This document shows positions 1 to 7,576 of a stretch of DNA of 64,000 nucleotides, in pieces (position 1 is the stretch's first letter; every line of letters begins with the position of its first letter). A program made the position numbers and the translations under genes. Below the pieces are notes generated by a model. The model made no database searches and was not told the DNA's origin. It saw only the letters and a program-made list of their open reading frames with translations. Source of the DNA: Microbacterium sp. BLY (lineage in GTDB: Bacteria; Actinomycetota; Actinomycetes; Actinomycetales; Microbacteriaceae); the NCBI RefSeq assembly GCF_017939615.1, contig NZ_JAGKSR010000001.1, forward strand, positions 2,852,001-2,916,000, written 5' to 3'.

Positions 1-137
1 GTGGCGCCGAGCAGCACGATGTCGGTCTCCCCCGCGTTGATACGGGAGGCGAGCTCGGCGATGGCCTGCGGCTGGTCACCGGCAGGCGCGTACTCGCTGA
101 TGACCTCGAAGGGGCGGACACTGCGGGTGGGCTGCAT
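1..137 (-). CDS. uvrB: UvrABC excinuclease subunit B, N-terminal fragment
   Basis: Only the first 45 or so codons lie in the window; the gene runs off the left edge. The protein starts [16 protein letters not shown], followed by [10 protein letters not shown] and IVLLGAT, which is the conserved UvrB N terminus leading into the Walker A loop (GATGTGKS); the loop itself is cut by the window edge. UvrB is the damage-verifying helicase-like subunit of nucleotide excision repair, acting in the cytoplasm with UvrA and UvrC. The ATG (complement of 135-137) follows a TACGCT box by six bases, and the GGAGGT between them could also serve as a ribosome site. coaE lies upstream on the same strand, the usual order in actinobacteria. 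Confidence 0.9.
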   Translation of the reverse strand, partial: MQPTRSVRPFEVISEYAPAGDQPQAIAELASRINAGETDIVLLGA

Positions 138-143
138 ACCTCC

Positions 144-149
144 AGCGTA
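144..149 (-). promoter_or_regulatory. Putative -10 box of uvrB
   Basis: TACGCT read on the minus strand, six bases before the uvrB ATG. Spacing fits a near-leaderless transcript, but the GGAGGT between box and start also looks like a Shine-Dalgarno, so this is uncertain. No clear -35 element is seen. Confidence 0.3.
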
Positions 150-190
150 TGCCGCCCCTCCGACATCGGGGCCGGGTCAGCCCGTCAGGA

Positions 191-790
191 TCATCCGCGG
201 CGGAGCCGCTCCCACAGAGCATCCGTCTGTGCCGCCGTCTCCGCCATCGTTCCCGAGGTGTCGATCACGACATCCGCGATCGCAAGGCGTTCCTCATCTC
301 CGACCTGCGCTCCGATGCGGTCAGCGGCCGCGTCCTCGTCGAGGCCGCGCAGCGCGACGAGCCGACGCAGCCGGACCGCCGCCGGGGCGTGGGCGACGAC
401 GATGAGATCCCAGGGGTCGTCGACCCGTGCCTCCACGAGCAGTGGCACGTCGTACACGACGACAGCGCCGGGGTCGGCAGCGAAGGCCGCGGTGAAGCGC
501 CGCTGGGATTCCGCCCGCACCGCCGGATGGACGATCGCGTTCAGGCGCCCCAGGAGCTCCGGATCCCCGAAGACGCGCCCACCGAGGGCCGCACGATCGA
601 GCGAACCGTCCGGCGCGATCATCTCGGCGCCGAACTCCTCCGCGATCCGCTCGAGCACCGGGGATCCCGGGGCCTGCACATCGCGGACGATCGCGTCCGC
701 ATCGACGATGATCGCACCGTGCTCCGCGAGGCGGCGCGCGATCGTGGACTTGCCGGAGGCGATGCCGCCGGTGAGTGCGATGAGGGGCAT
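191..790 (-). CDS. coaE: Dephospho-CoA kinase
   Basis: Phosphorylates the 3'-hydroxyl of dephospho-CoA with ATP, the last step of coenzyme A synthesis, in the cytoplasm. The 199-residue protein has the expected size for a single-domain CoaE. The P-loop GGIASGKST is at residues 8-16 and a CoaE-type PLLVEA segment follows around residue 115. Some actinobacterial CoaE proteins carry an extra C-terminal domain; this one does not. The ATG follows a TAGACT box by exactly six bases and has no Shine-Dalgarno, so the mRNA is probably leaderless. It lies between uvrB and the 817-7432 operon, all on the minus strand. Confidence 0.93.
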   Translation of the reverse strand: MPLIALTGGIASGKSTIARRLAEHGAIIVDADAIVRDVQAPGSPVLERIAEEFGAEMIAPDGSLDRAALGGRVFGDPELLGRLNAIVHPAVRAESQRRFTAAFAADPGAVVVYDVPLLVEARVDDPWDLIVVAHAPAAVRLRRLVALRGLDEDAAADRIGAQVGDEERLAIADVVIDTSGTMAETAAQTDALWERLRRG

Positions 791-796
791 CCGGCC

Positions 797-802
797 AGTC
801 TA
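797..802 (-). promoter_or_regulatory. Putative -10 box of coaE (leaderless)
   Basis: TAGACT on the minus strand, six bases before the coaE ATG. With transcription starting about seven bases after the box, the mRNA would begin at the start codon. No convincing -35 sequence. Confidence 0.45.
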
Positions 803-816
803 GGAGCGGGCGCCGC

Positions 817-1389
817 TCACCGCGCGAGCAGCTGACGTCGGGAGCTGATGACCCCGGTGTCGAAGCCGGCGAGGTGCAGTCCGCCGTGGAATCGGGCGTG
901 CTCGATCTTGATGCAGCGATCCATCACGACCGACAGGCCGGCCGCCTCCGCCAGGGCGGCGGCCTCCTCGTTCCACGATCCCAGCTGCAGCCAGAGAGTC
1001 TTCGCTCCGCTGTCGATCGCCTCCCGCGCGACGCCCGGCAGATCGTCGTGGCGCCGGAACACGTCCACGATGTCCGGCTGCACGGGCAACGCGCTCAACG
1101 ACGGGTACACCGGCTGTCCGAGGATCTCGGTCTCCCGCGGATTCACGAGGTACACCTCGTACGTGGTGCTGGACAGCAGGTACGTCGCGACGAAGTAGGA
1201 GGCGCGGGCGGGGTTGCCGGAGGCGCCGACGATCGCGATCGACTTCGCGCGACGGAGCAGCCCGAAGCGCTGCGGCTGCGAGGGGCCGGTCCAGGTGCGG
1301 CCGGGCTCCACGGCTGCGGGCAGCGCGCAGCTGGGTGCCTCCGTCGCAGCGGGAAGGGCGCAGGCGTCGCCGGTGGGGGTCGTGCTCAT
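817..1389 (-). CDS. CoA-binding domain protein (YccU-like)
   Basis: A 190-residue protein with a single CoA-binding Rossmann domain. The nucleotide-binding strand IAIVGASGNP is at residues 51-60, followed by YEVYLVNPRE and, near residue 132, LWLQLGSWNEEA, typical of the YccU family. About 45 N-terminal residues form a low-complexity extension rich in Ala, Cys and Pro. Isolated members of this family bind CoA or acyl-CoA; no reaction is established. It is the last gene of the operon and its ATG overlaps the metY stop by four bases (ATGA), so the two are translationally coupled. In many actinobacteria the same domain protein follows metY. A role in handling the acyl-CoA made by the upstream ligase is inference. 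Confidence 0.82.
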   Translation of the reverse strand: MSTTPTGDACALPAATEAPSCALPAAVEPGRTWTGPSQPQRFGLLRRAKSIAIVGASGNPARASYFVATYLLSSTTYEVYLVNPRETEILGQPVYPSLSALPVQPDIVDVFRRHDDLPGVAREAIDSGAKTLWLQLGSWNEEAAALAEAAGLSVVMDRCIKIEHARFHGGLHLAGFDTGVISSRRQLLAR

Positions 1390-2690
1390 CGGTGCGCTCC
1401 CGTCGCGAGGGTGAGGGCCTGGTCGAGGTCCCAGATGATGTCCTCCACGTCCTCCAGGCCCACGGAGATCCGGACGAGGTCGGGCCGCACCCCGGCGCCG
1501 GCGAGCTGATCCTCGGTGAGCTGGCGGTGCGTGGTGGACGCAGGGTGGATGACGAGGGTGCGCGCATCGCCGATGTTGGCGAGGTGCGAGGCGAGCTGCA
1601 GGCTCTCGATGAACGTCTCTCCAGCGCGGCGACCGTCCGCCGCCGCCACCCCGAACGCGAACACGGACCCCGGTCCGAGCGGCAGATACCTGGCGGCCCG
1701 CTCGTGATGCGGATGCCCCTCCAGCCCCGCCCAGGTGACGTACGCCACGCGCGGGTCGGCCGCGAGCCACTCGGCGACCACCCGGGCGTTCACGACATGC
1801 GCGTCGATGCGCTGCGGCAGGGTCTCGATGCCCTGCAGCAGGGTGAAGGCGGACTGCGGGCTCAATGCGGGCCCGATGTCGCGCAGCTGCTCGGAGCGGA
1901 GCTTGGTGAGGAACCCGTACTCGCCGAAGTTCCCCCACCAGGAGATCCCGCCGTACGAGGCCACCGGCTCCGTCATCTGCGGGAACTTGCCGTTGCCCCA
2001 GTCGAACGTGCCCTTCTCGATGACCACACCGCCGAGCGTCGTCCCGTGACCACCGAGGAACTTGGTGACGGAGTGGATGACGATGTCGGCACCGTGCTCG
2101 AGGGGACGCGCCAGATAGGGCGTCGCGAGGGTGGCGTCCACGACGAGCGGGATCCCCGCGTCGTGCGCGACGCGCGCGAGGCCCTCGATGTCCGCGATCT
2201 CCCCGGACGGATTGCCGATCATCTCGACGTAGAGGACCTTGGTCTCCGGCCGGATCGCCGCCGCGAAGTCCGCGGGCTCACTCGAGGGCACGAACGTCGT
2301 CTCCACTCCGAAGCGCCGGAGCGTCACATCCAGCTGCGTGACGGTTCCCCCGTAGAGCTGCGCGGCCGCGACGACGTGGTCTCCGGCCCCGACCAGGGCG
2401 GCGAACGTGATGAACTCGGCGCTCATGCCCGACGCCGTGGCCACGGCGCCGATGCCGCCTTCGAGAGACGCGAGCCGTTCCTCCAGGGCGGCGACGGTGG
2501 GGTTGCCGATACGCGAGTAGATGTTGCCGTACTTCTGCAATGCGAAGAGGTTTCCGGCGTCGGCGGCGTCGTCGAAGACGAACGAGGTCGTCTGGTAGAT
2601 CGGCACGGCCCGTGCGCCGGTGGCGGCGTCCGGCGTGCCGCCGGCGTGGAGAGCGCGGGTGCGGAACCCGAATCGGCGGTCTTCCGTCAT
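1386..2690 (-). CDS. metY: O-acetylhomoserine sulfhydrylase (PLP-dependent)
   Basis: Pyridoxal-phosphate enzyme of the Cys/Met metabolism family, expected to convert O-acetylhomoserine plus sulfide (or methanethiol) to homocysteine (or methionine). At 434 residues it has the MetY length rather than the shorter MetB/MetC length. YSRIGNPT (58-65) binds the PLP phosphate of the neighbouring subunit, and the Schiff-base lysine is K210 in HSVTKFLGGHGT. Its start overlaps the acs stop by four bases and its stop overlaps the CoA-binding gene by four. Standing behind a sulfonate-type ABC transporter, it could capture sulfur released from the imported compound; that link is inference. Reaction class is secure, sulfur donor is not. 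Confidence 0.9.
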   Translation of the reverse strand: MTEDRRFGFRTRALHAGGTPDAATGARAVPIYQTTSFVFDDAADAGNLFALQKYGNIYSRIGNPTVAALEERLASLEGGIGAVATASGMSAEFITFAALVGAGDHVVAAAQLYGGTVTQLDVTLRRFGVETTFVPSSEPADFAAAIRPETKVLYVEMIGNPSGEIADIEGLARVAHDAGIPLVVDATLATPYLARPLEHGADIVIHSVTKFLGGHGTTLGGVVIEKGTFDWGNGKFPQMTEPVASYGGISWWGNFGEYGFLTKLRSEQLRDIGPALSPQSAFTLLQGIETLPQRIDAHVVNARVVAEWLAADPRVAYVTWAGLEGHPHHERAARYLPLGPGSVFAFGVAAADGRRAGETFIESLQLASHLANIGDARTLVIHPASTTHRQLTEDQLAGAGVRPDLVRISVGLEDVEDIIWDLDQALTLATGAHR

Positions 2691-4696
2691 GGTGTCCTCA
2701 GTTCTGCGGCGTCGAGAGCGCCGGCGATGTCGTCGACGGTCCAGGGATTCTGCAGTGATGTGGTGTCGCCGAGGGCTTGCGGCTCACGTCCGGCCCGTCG
2801 GTCGTGTTCGGCTTCCCAGAGCTGCGCCAGGAGGCGGCGCATGATCTTGCCCGAACGCGTTTTGGGCAGATCCGGCACGACCACGACGTGCTTCGGCTTG
2901 GCGACCGGTCCGATCGCCTGGGCCACCTGCGCGCGGAGCGCATCGGCATCGACCTGCGCCCGACCGGACGGGGTGACGAAGGCCACAACGGCCTGCCCGG
3001 TGACCGGGTCGGAGACGCCCGCCGAGCCCGCCTCGCCGACCGTCTCGTGGGCGACGAGTGCGGACTCGATCTCGATCGTGGAGAGGCGGTGGCCGGAGAC
3101 GTTCACCACGTCATCGAGCCGACCCAGGATCCAGATGAACCCGTCTTCGTCGCGGGTCGCTCCGTCCCCGGCGACGTAGTACCCGCCGTGCGCGCCCTTC
3201 CCGGCATACGCGGACCAGTAGGCGTCGCGGTATCGAGCGGGATTCCCCCACACCGTCCGCGCCATGCCCGGCCACGGACGCCGGACGACCAGCGTGCCCG
3301 ACCGGCCGGGGCCCACTTCTTCGCCGTGCTCGTCGACGACCGCGACGTCGATACCCGGAAGAGGGACAGAGGCGGAGCCGGGCTTGAGCGGCGTGACCCC
3401 CGGCAGCGGGGCGATCATCGCCGCCCCGGTCTCCGACTGCCACCACGTGTCGATGACGGGAAGCTCGTCCCGCCCGAATGCGCGCCGGAACCAGACCCAC
3501 GCCTCGGGGTTGATGGCCTCCCCCACCGTGCCCAGCAGTCGCAGGGAGGAGAGGTCGTATCCGGTCGGGAGCTCGTCGCCGAACCAGGTCATGAACGTCC
3601 GGATGAGGGTCGGCGCCGTGTAGTACACGGTGACGCCGTAACGGTCGATGATCTCGAGGTGCCGCTCCCGGCGCGGGGCGTCGGGCGTCCCCTCGTAGAT
3701 GACCTGCGTGAGCCCGTTCGACAGCGGGCCGTAGATCTCGTACGTGTGCGCGGTGACCCAGGCGAGGTCGGCCGTGCACCAGTGGACGTCGTCCGGCCGG
3801 GCGTCGAAGTGCGCCCAGTGCGCCCAGCTCGCGTGCGTCAGGTATCCGCCGGAGGTGTGCACGAGACCCTTCGGCTTCCCGGTCGTCCCCGACGTGTAGA
3901 TGATGAACAGCGGATGCTCCGCGTCGAACGCCTCGGCGCGATGCTCGGTGGACGCCGTCTCGACGACGTCGTGCCACCACACGTCGCGGCCCTCGGTCCA
4001 CGGCACGGCCTGGCCGGTGCGGCGGAGGACGAGGACGTGTTCGAGGGCCGGCAGTCCGTCGGCGGCGGCATCGGCGGCGGTCTTGACCTCTGTGGCGGTA
4101 CCGCGCCGGAACTGGCCGTCGCTGGTGACGAGGAGCTTCGCCCCGGTGTCCTCGAGCCGGAAACGCACGGCCTCCGCGGAGAACCCACCGAAGACGAGGG
4201 AGTGCACGGCTCCGATCCGTGCGCACGCGAGGGTGATCACGATGGTCTCGACGAGCACCGGGAGGTAGATCACCACGCGATCGCCCGGCCCGATGCCGAG
4301 CGCCTCGAGCGCGTTGGCGGCCTGAGCCACACGTCGCTGCAGGTCGGCGTAGGTGACGGAGACACGGTCGCCGGGCTCGCCCTCGAAGTGCAGGGCCACC
4401 TTGTCTCCGCGCCCGCCGTCGACATGCCGATCCACGCAGTTCACGGCGACGTTCAGCCGACCGCCGAGAAACCAGCGGGCCGCGGGAACAGCCCCGTCGA
4501 CGGGAGGGTCCCACTCATGCACCACGTCCCACGGCTCGGCCCAGTCCAGTCGGCGGGCGGCGTCCTCCCAGAAGGCGAGAGGATCGGCTGCGGCACGCGC
4601 GTAGGCCTCGGCGGTGACGTTGGCGTCCGGGAACGCGGGAGACGGCGGATAGACGCGCTCCTCCTGCAGCCGGGCCTCCGCGACCGTCACGTCCAT
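2687..4696 (-). CDS. acs: Acetyl-CoA-synthetase-like AMP-forming acyl-CoA ligase
   Basis: AMP-forming ligase of 669 residues, close to classical Acs length, activating a short carboxylate through an acyl-adenylate to the CoA thioester. YTSGTTGKPKG is at 267-277, DTWWQSETG at 416-424, and the C-terminal PKTRSGK ends in the catalytic, acetylatable lysine K617. Residues shaping the acetate pocket of known Acs are kept: W419, V314-T315 and V391. Two neighbouring positions differ from the usual Acs sequence: Ala316 where WVTG is common, and Ala394 where VGEP is common. The start overlaps the permease gene by 10 bp and the stop overlaps metY by 4. Acetate or propionate is the default substrate; the operon suggests a related acid. 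Confidence 0.87.
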   Translation of the reverse strand: MDVTVAEARLQEERVYPPSPAFPDANVTAEAYARAAADPLAFWEDAARRLDWAEPWDVVHEWDPPVDGAVPAARWFLGGRLNVAVNCVDRHVDGGRGDKVALHFEGEPGDRVSVTYADLQRRVAQAANALEALGIGPGDRVVIYLPVLVETIVITLACARIGAVHSLVFGGFSAEAVRFRLEDTGAKLLVTSDGQFRRGTATEVKTAADAAADGLPALEHVLVLRRTGQAVPWTEGRDVWWHDVVETASTEHRAEAFDAEHPLFIIYTSGTTGKPKGLVHTSGGYLTHASWAHWAHFDARPDDVHWCTADLAWVTAHTYEIYGPLSNGLTQVIYEGTPDAPRRERHLEIIDRYGVTVYYTAPTLIRTFMTWFGDELPTGYDLSSLRLLGTVGEAINPEAWVWFRRAFGRDELPVIDTWWQSETGAAMIAPLPGVTPLKPGSASVPLPGIDVAVVDEHGEEVGPGRSGTLVVRRPWPGMARTVWGNPARYRDAYWSAYAGKGAHGGYYVAGDGATRDEDGFIWILGRLDDVVNVSGHRLSTIEIESALVAHETVGEAGSAGVSDPVTGQAVVAFVTPSGRAQVDADALRAQVAQAIGPVAKPKHVVVVPDLPKTRSGKIMRRLLAQLWEAEHDRRAGREPQALGDTTSLQNPWTVDDIAGALDAAELRTP

Positions 4697-5547
4697 CGGC
4701 GCAGCAGGTACTTCTCCAGCAGCGCGAGAACGCCGTTGGTGATCGTGCCGAGCAGCGCGAGCAGCACGATGGAGAGCAGGATGCGGTCGACACGGCCTGT
4801 GCTCTGCGAGTCGGTCAGCAGGAAGCCGAGCCCCATGGAGGACGCGATCAGCTCGGCGGCGACCAGGAAGAGCCAGGCCTGCGCGAGCGCGAGCCGCAGA
4901 CCCGCGACGACCGACGGCACGACGGCCGGGAGCTGGACCGTCCGGAAGAGCGACCAGCCGTGCAGGCTGAAGGAGCGCCCGGCCTCGACGAGCTGCGGGT
5001 CGACGTGCCGGAGCGCGGAGGCGACCGTCGTGTACACGGGGAAGAACGCGCCGATCGCGATCAGCGTGACCTTCGACTCCTCACCGATCTGCATCCACAG
5101 GATGAGCAGGGGCACCCAGGCGAGCGAGGGAACGGCGCGGACGGCGGCGAGCGTCGGGCTGAGGAGGACGTCGCCCCAGCGCGACAGGCCCACGACGCCG
5201 GCGGCGGCGAGACCGATCACCGATCCGATCGCGAAGCCCAGCAGCACGCGCTGCACGGAGATGGCGATGTGGGTCCAGAGCTGCCCGGACTCCGCGAGCT
5301 CCACCCCGGCCTGGAAGACCGACCCCGGGGTGGGGAGCCGATACGGCTCGATGAGGCCGGCAGAGGTGACCACCTGCCAGGCGAGGAGCAGCACAGCGGG
5401 AAGCAGGAACCCTCCGAGGATCCGCAAGGCCGGCGGAAGCCCGTCACGCCGACCACCCCTGCCGGCACGGCGGGAGGCGCCCTGGGCGAAATCGAGCGCG
5501 TCCCGCGAATCCGCCGGGACGATCACCCGCTGCTCGAGACCGCTCAC
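4687..5547 (-). CDS. ssuC: ABC transporter permease, SsuC/TauC type
   Basis: Inner-membrane permease of 286 residues with about six hydrophobic segments, from LLPAVLLLAWQVV near residue 50 to the C-terminal LLGTITNGVLALLEKYL. The cytoplasmic EAA loop that docks the ATPase appears as VEAGRSFSLHGWSLFRTVQLP. The family imports sulfonates, nitrate, taurine or thiamine precursors, and sequence alone does not fix the substrate. The charged 40-residue N terminus is somewhat long. Its start overlaps the binding-protein gene by four bases. It works with the adjacent SsuA-like lipoprotein and SsuB-like ATPase. Confidence 0.88.
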   Translation of the reverse strand: MSGLEQRVIVPADSRDALDFAQGASRRAGRGGRRDGLPPALRILGGFLLPAVLLLAWQVVTSAGLIEPYRLPTPGSVFQAGVELAESGQLWTHIAISVQRVLLGFAIGSVIGLAAAGVVGLSRWGDVLLSPTLAAVRAVPSLAWVPLLILWMQIGEESKVTLIAIGAFFPVYTTVASALRHVDPQLVEAGRSFSLHGWSLFRTVQLPAVVPSVVAGLRLALAQAWLFLVAAELIASSMGLGFLLTDSQSTGRVDRILLSIVLLALLGTITNGVLALLEKYLLRRWT

Positions 5548-6584
5548 TCGCTCGCGCCCGCCTTCGTCGCGAAGCTGTCGTTGATGATGGTGGAGAGCGC
5601 CTTGTCGACCGAGGCCTGCCCGCCCTGGACGTCACCGGACTCCACGAGCACCGGGGCGATCTTCTCGAGGACGGCGAGCTGGTCGTCACCGGGAACGCCG
5701 CTCACGTCGAGGTTCGAGCGCTCCTGGATGACGGTGGTCGCGACGTCGAGGTCGATGCCGGCGACCTCGGCGAGCAGCGCCGCCGTCTCGTCGGGGTTCT
5801 CGAGCGCCCAGACGCGCGCCTCTTCATAGGCGTCGACGACGGCCTGCGCAAGGTCGGAGTGGTTCTCGATGAAGTCCTCGGTCGCGTTGAGGAAGCCGTA
5901 GGTGTTGAAGTCGACGTTGCGGTAGATCAGCTTGTCGCCCGACTCCTGCTCCGCGGCCGCCATGATCGGGTCGAGACCCGCCCACGCGTCGACGGAGCCG
6001 CCGTCGAGCGCCGCACGGCCGTCCGCGTGCTGGAGGTTCTGCACCTCGACGTCGGCGAGCGACAGGCCACCCTCTTCGAGGGCCTGAAGAAGGAAGAAGT
6101 ACGGGTCGGTGCCCTTCGTGGCGGCGACCGAGGCGCCCTTGAGATCCTCGACGGAGGTGATGTCGCTGTCGGGACCGACGACGATCGCCGACCACTCGGG
6201 CTGCGAGAAGATGTCGATCACCTGGATGGGCGAGCCGTTGGCGCGGGCGAGCAGGGCTGCCGAGCCCGCCGTCGAGCCCACGTCGACCGAACCCGAGCGG
6301 AGGAGCTCGTTCGCCTTGTTCGAGCCGGCGGACTGCACCCATTCGACCTTCACGTCGTCCCCGAGGATGTCCTCCAGGATGCCTCGGTCGCGGATGACGA
6401 GGCTGAGGGGGTTGTAGGTGGCGAAGTCGATCGACAGCGTGTCCGCCGACCACTCCCCGCTCTGAGCGGCGGCGGAGTCGGCGTCGGCGTTCGCGTTCTC
6501 ACCGGCGACGCAGCCGGTGGCGACGAGCATCATCGTCCCGGCGACGGCGATCGCAGGGATGATGCGGCGGGTGATGGTGCTCAT
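5544..6584 (-). CDS. ssuA: ABC transporter substrate-binding lipoprotein, SsuA/NMT1 type
   Basis: Lipid-anchored binding protein of 346 residues. The signal peptide has two arginines, a hydrophobic stretch, and a lipobox VATGC with the lipidated Cys at residue 25. The mature part shows the two-lobe fold of the SsuA/TauA/NMT1 group, with segments such as FATYNPLSLVIRD, VDVGSTAGSAALLARANG and GASVAATKGTDPYFFLLQAL. The linker after the Cys is acidic and Ala/Asn-rich. Such proteins capture alkanesulfonates, nitrate or pyrimidine precursors. The ligand is not predictable here, although the downstream metY favours a sulfur compound. Four-base overlaps on both sides place it in the middle of the transporter operon. 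Confidence 0.88.
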   Translation of the reverse strand: MSTITRRIIPAIAVAGTMMLVATGCVAGENANADADSAAAQSGEWSADTLSIDFATYNPLSLVIRDRGILEDILGDDVKVEWVQSAGSNKANELLRSGSVDVGSTAGSAALLARANGSPIQVIDIFSQPEWSAIVVGPDSDITSVEDLKGASVAATKGTDPYFFLLQALEEGGLSLADVEVQNLQHADGRAALDGGSVDAWAGLDPIMAAAEQESGDKLIYRNVDFNTYGFLNATEDFIENHSDLAQAVVDAYEEARVWALENPDETAALLAEVAGIDLDVATTVIQERSNLDVSGVPGDDQLAVLEKIAPVLVESGDVQGGQASVDKALSTIINDSFATKAGASE

Positions 6585-7432
6585 CGGGTCTCCTCGGGGG
6601 TGTGGTGGTGCGTGTCGACGCCGAGTCCTTCGAGGAGCTCGGCGCGCAGGTCGGCGAGACCGCGATCGGCGCGGTCTCGGGGGCGGATGCCGGGGACGCG
6701 GATGGTCCGCGCGATGGACGACGCTGCGTCGTCCGCTCCGCCGACGGTGCGCAGCAGCAGCACGCGGTCGGCGAGGTAGAGGGCCTCCTCCACGTCGTGC
6801 GTCACGAGCAGCACGGTGGTCGGCTCGGCGGCGTGGATCTCGAGGAGCAGGTCGTGCATGCGGAGGCGCGTGAGCGCGTCGAGCGCCCCGAACGGCTCGT
6901 CCAGCAGCAGCACACCGGGGTTCCGGGCGAGCGCACGGGCGAGGGAGGCACGCTGGGCCATGCCGCCGGAGACCTCCCGGGGACGCTGGTCGGCGGCGTG
7001 CTCCAGTCCGACGAGGTGGAGCAGCTCACGGACGCGCTCGCGTCCGGCACTCCGCGAGGTGCCGCGGGGCAGCCCGAGCTCGACATTCTGTGCGAGGGTC
7101 CGCCACGGCAGGAGCCGCGGCTCCTGGAACGCGACCGCCGTGCGCTCGTCGACGTCGGCGACGCCGGAGCCGTCGAGGAGGATGGTGCCGCGGGTCGGCG
7201 TGTCGAGGCCGCCGACGAGGCGGAGCAGCGTGGACTTGCCGCACCCGGAGGGGCCGACCACGGCCACGATCTCTCCGGCCGCGATGTCGAGATCGATACC
7301 GCGGAGCACGTCGCGGCGTCCCTGCGCGAGGGGGAACGAGCGTTCGATGCCGTCGAGCCGCAGCGCCTGCGCGGTACCCGACGTGGTCGGGACGTCAGCG
7401 GGGCGCGACGCAGCAGGCAGGAGAGCGGTCAT
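6581..7432 (-). CDS. ssuB: ABC transporter ATP-binding protein, SsuB/TauB type
   Basis: Cytoplasmic ATPase of 283 residues that powers import through the SsuC-like permease. Walker A GPSGCGKST is at 60-68, the Q-loop AFQEPRLLPW at 101-110, the signature VSGGM at 154-158, and Walker B LLLDEP at 175-180, followed by the H-loop LLVTHDVEEAL. It is the first gene of the six-gene operon, and its stop overlaps ssuA by four bases. The AFQEPRLLPW segment is typical of the nitrate/sulfonate/taurine ATPases. The upstream gap to rpsA holds a GTTACG-N8-CGTAAC palindrome that could be an operator. Confidence 0.9.
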   Translation of the reverse strand: MTALLPAASRPADVPTTSGTAQALRLDGIERSFPLAQGRRDVLRGIDLDIAAGEIVAVVGPSGCGKSTLLRLVGGLDTPTRGTILLDGSGVADVDERTAVAFQEPRLLPWRTLAQNVELGLPRGTSRSAGRERVRELLHLVGLEHAADQRPREVSGGMAQRASLARALARNPGVLLLDEPFGALDALTRLRMHDLLLEIHAAEPTTVLLVTHDVEEALYLADRVLLLRTVGGADDAASSIARTIRVPGIRPRDRADRGLADLRAELLEGLGVDTHHHTPEETR

Positions 7433-7460
7433 ACGCCCATGCTGTCGGAGGGGCGGGTTT

Positions 7461-7480
7461 GTTACGAATGCGGGCGTAAC
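7461..7480. promoter_or_regulatory. Palindrome upstream of the ssuB operon (candidate operator)
   Basis: GTTACG, eight bases, CGTAAC: a perfect inverted repeat with 6-bp arms, 29 bp before the ssuB start codon. The position suits an operator for the transporter/ligase/metY operon. It does not match the GlnR box pattern well, and no regulator gene lies nearby. Confidence 0.4.
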
Positions 7481-7522
7481 GTTCCGTCACGCAGCGGATT
7501 CCACACTGTCCGCGCATGCGAA

Positions 7523-7563
7523 AAGGGCCGCCACGCCCGCCGTGAGGCGGGGTGACGACCCTT
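7523..7563 (-). terminator. Rho-independent terminator of rpsA
   Basis: On the minus strand, AAGGG-CG-C-CCGCC pairs with GGCGG-G-CG-CCCTT through a few mismatches, with a 4-base loop and a TTTT tail. It begins 14 bp after the rpsA stop codon. Confidence 0.75.
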
Positions 7564-7576
7564 CTCGGAATGTTAC

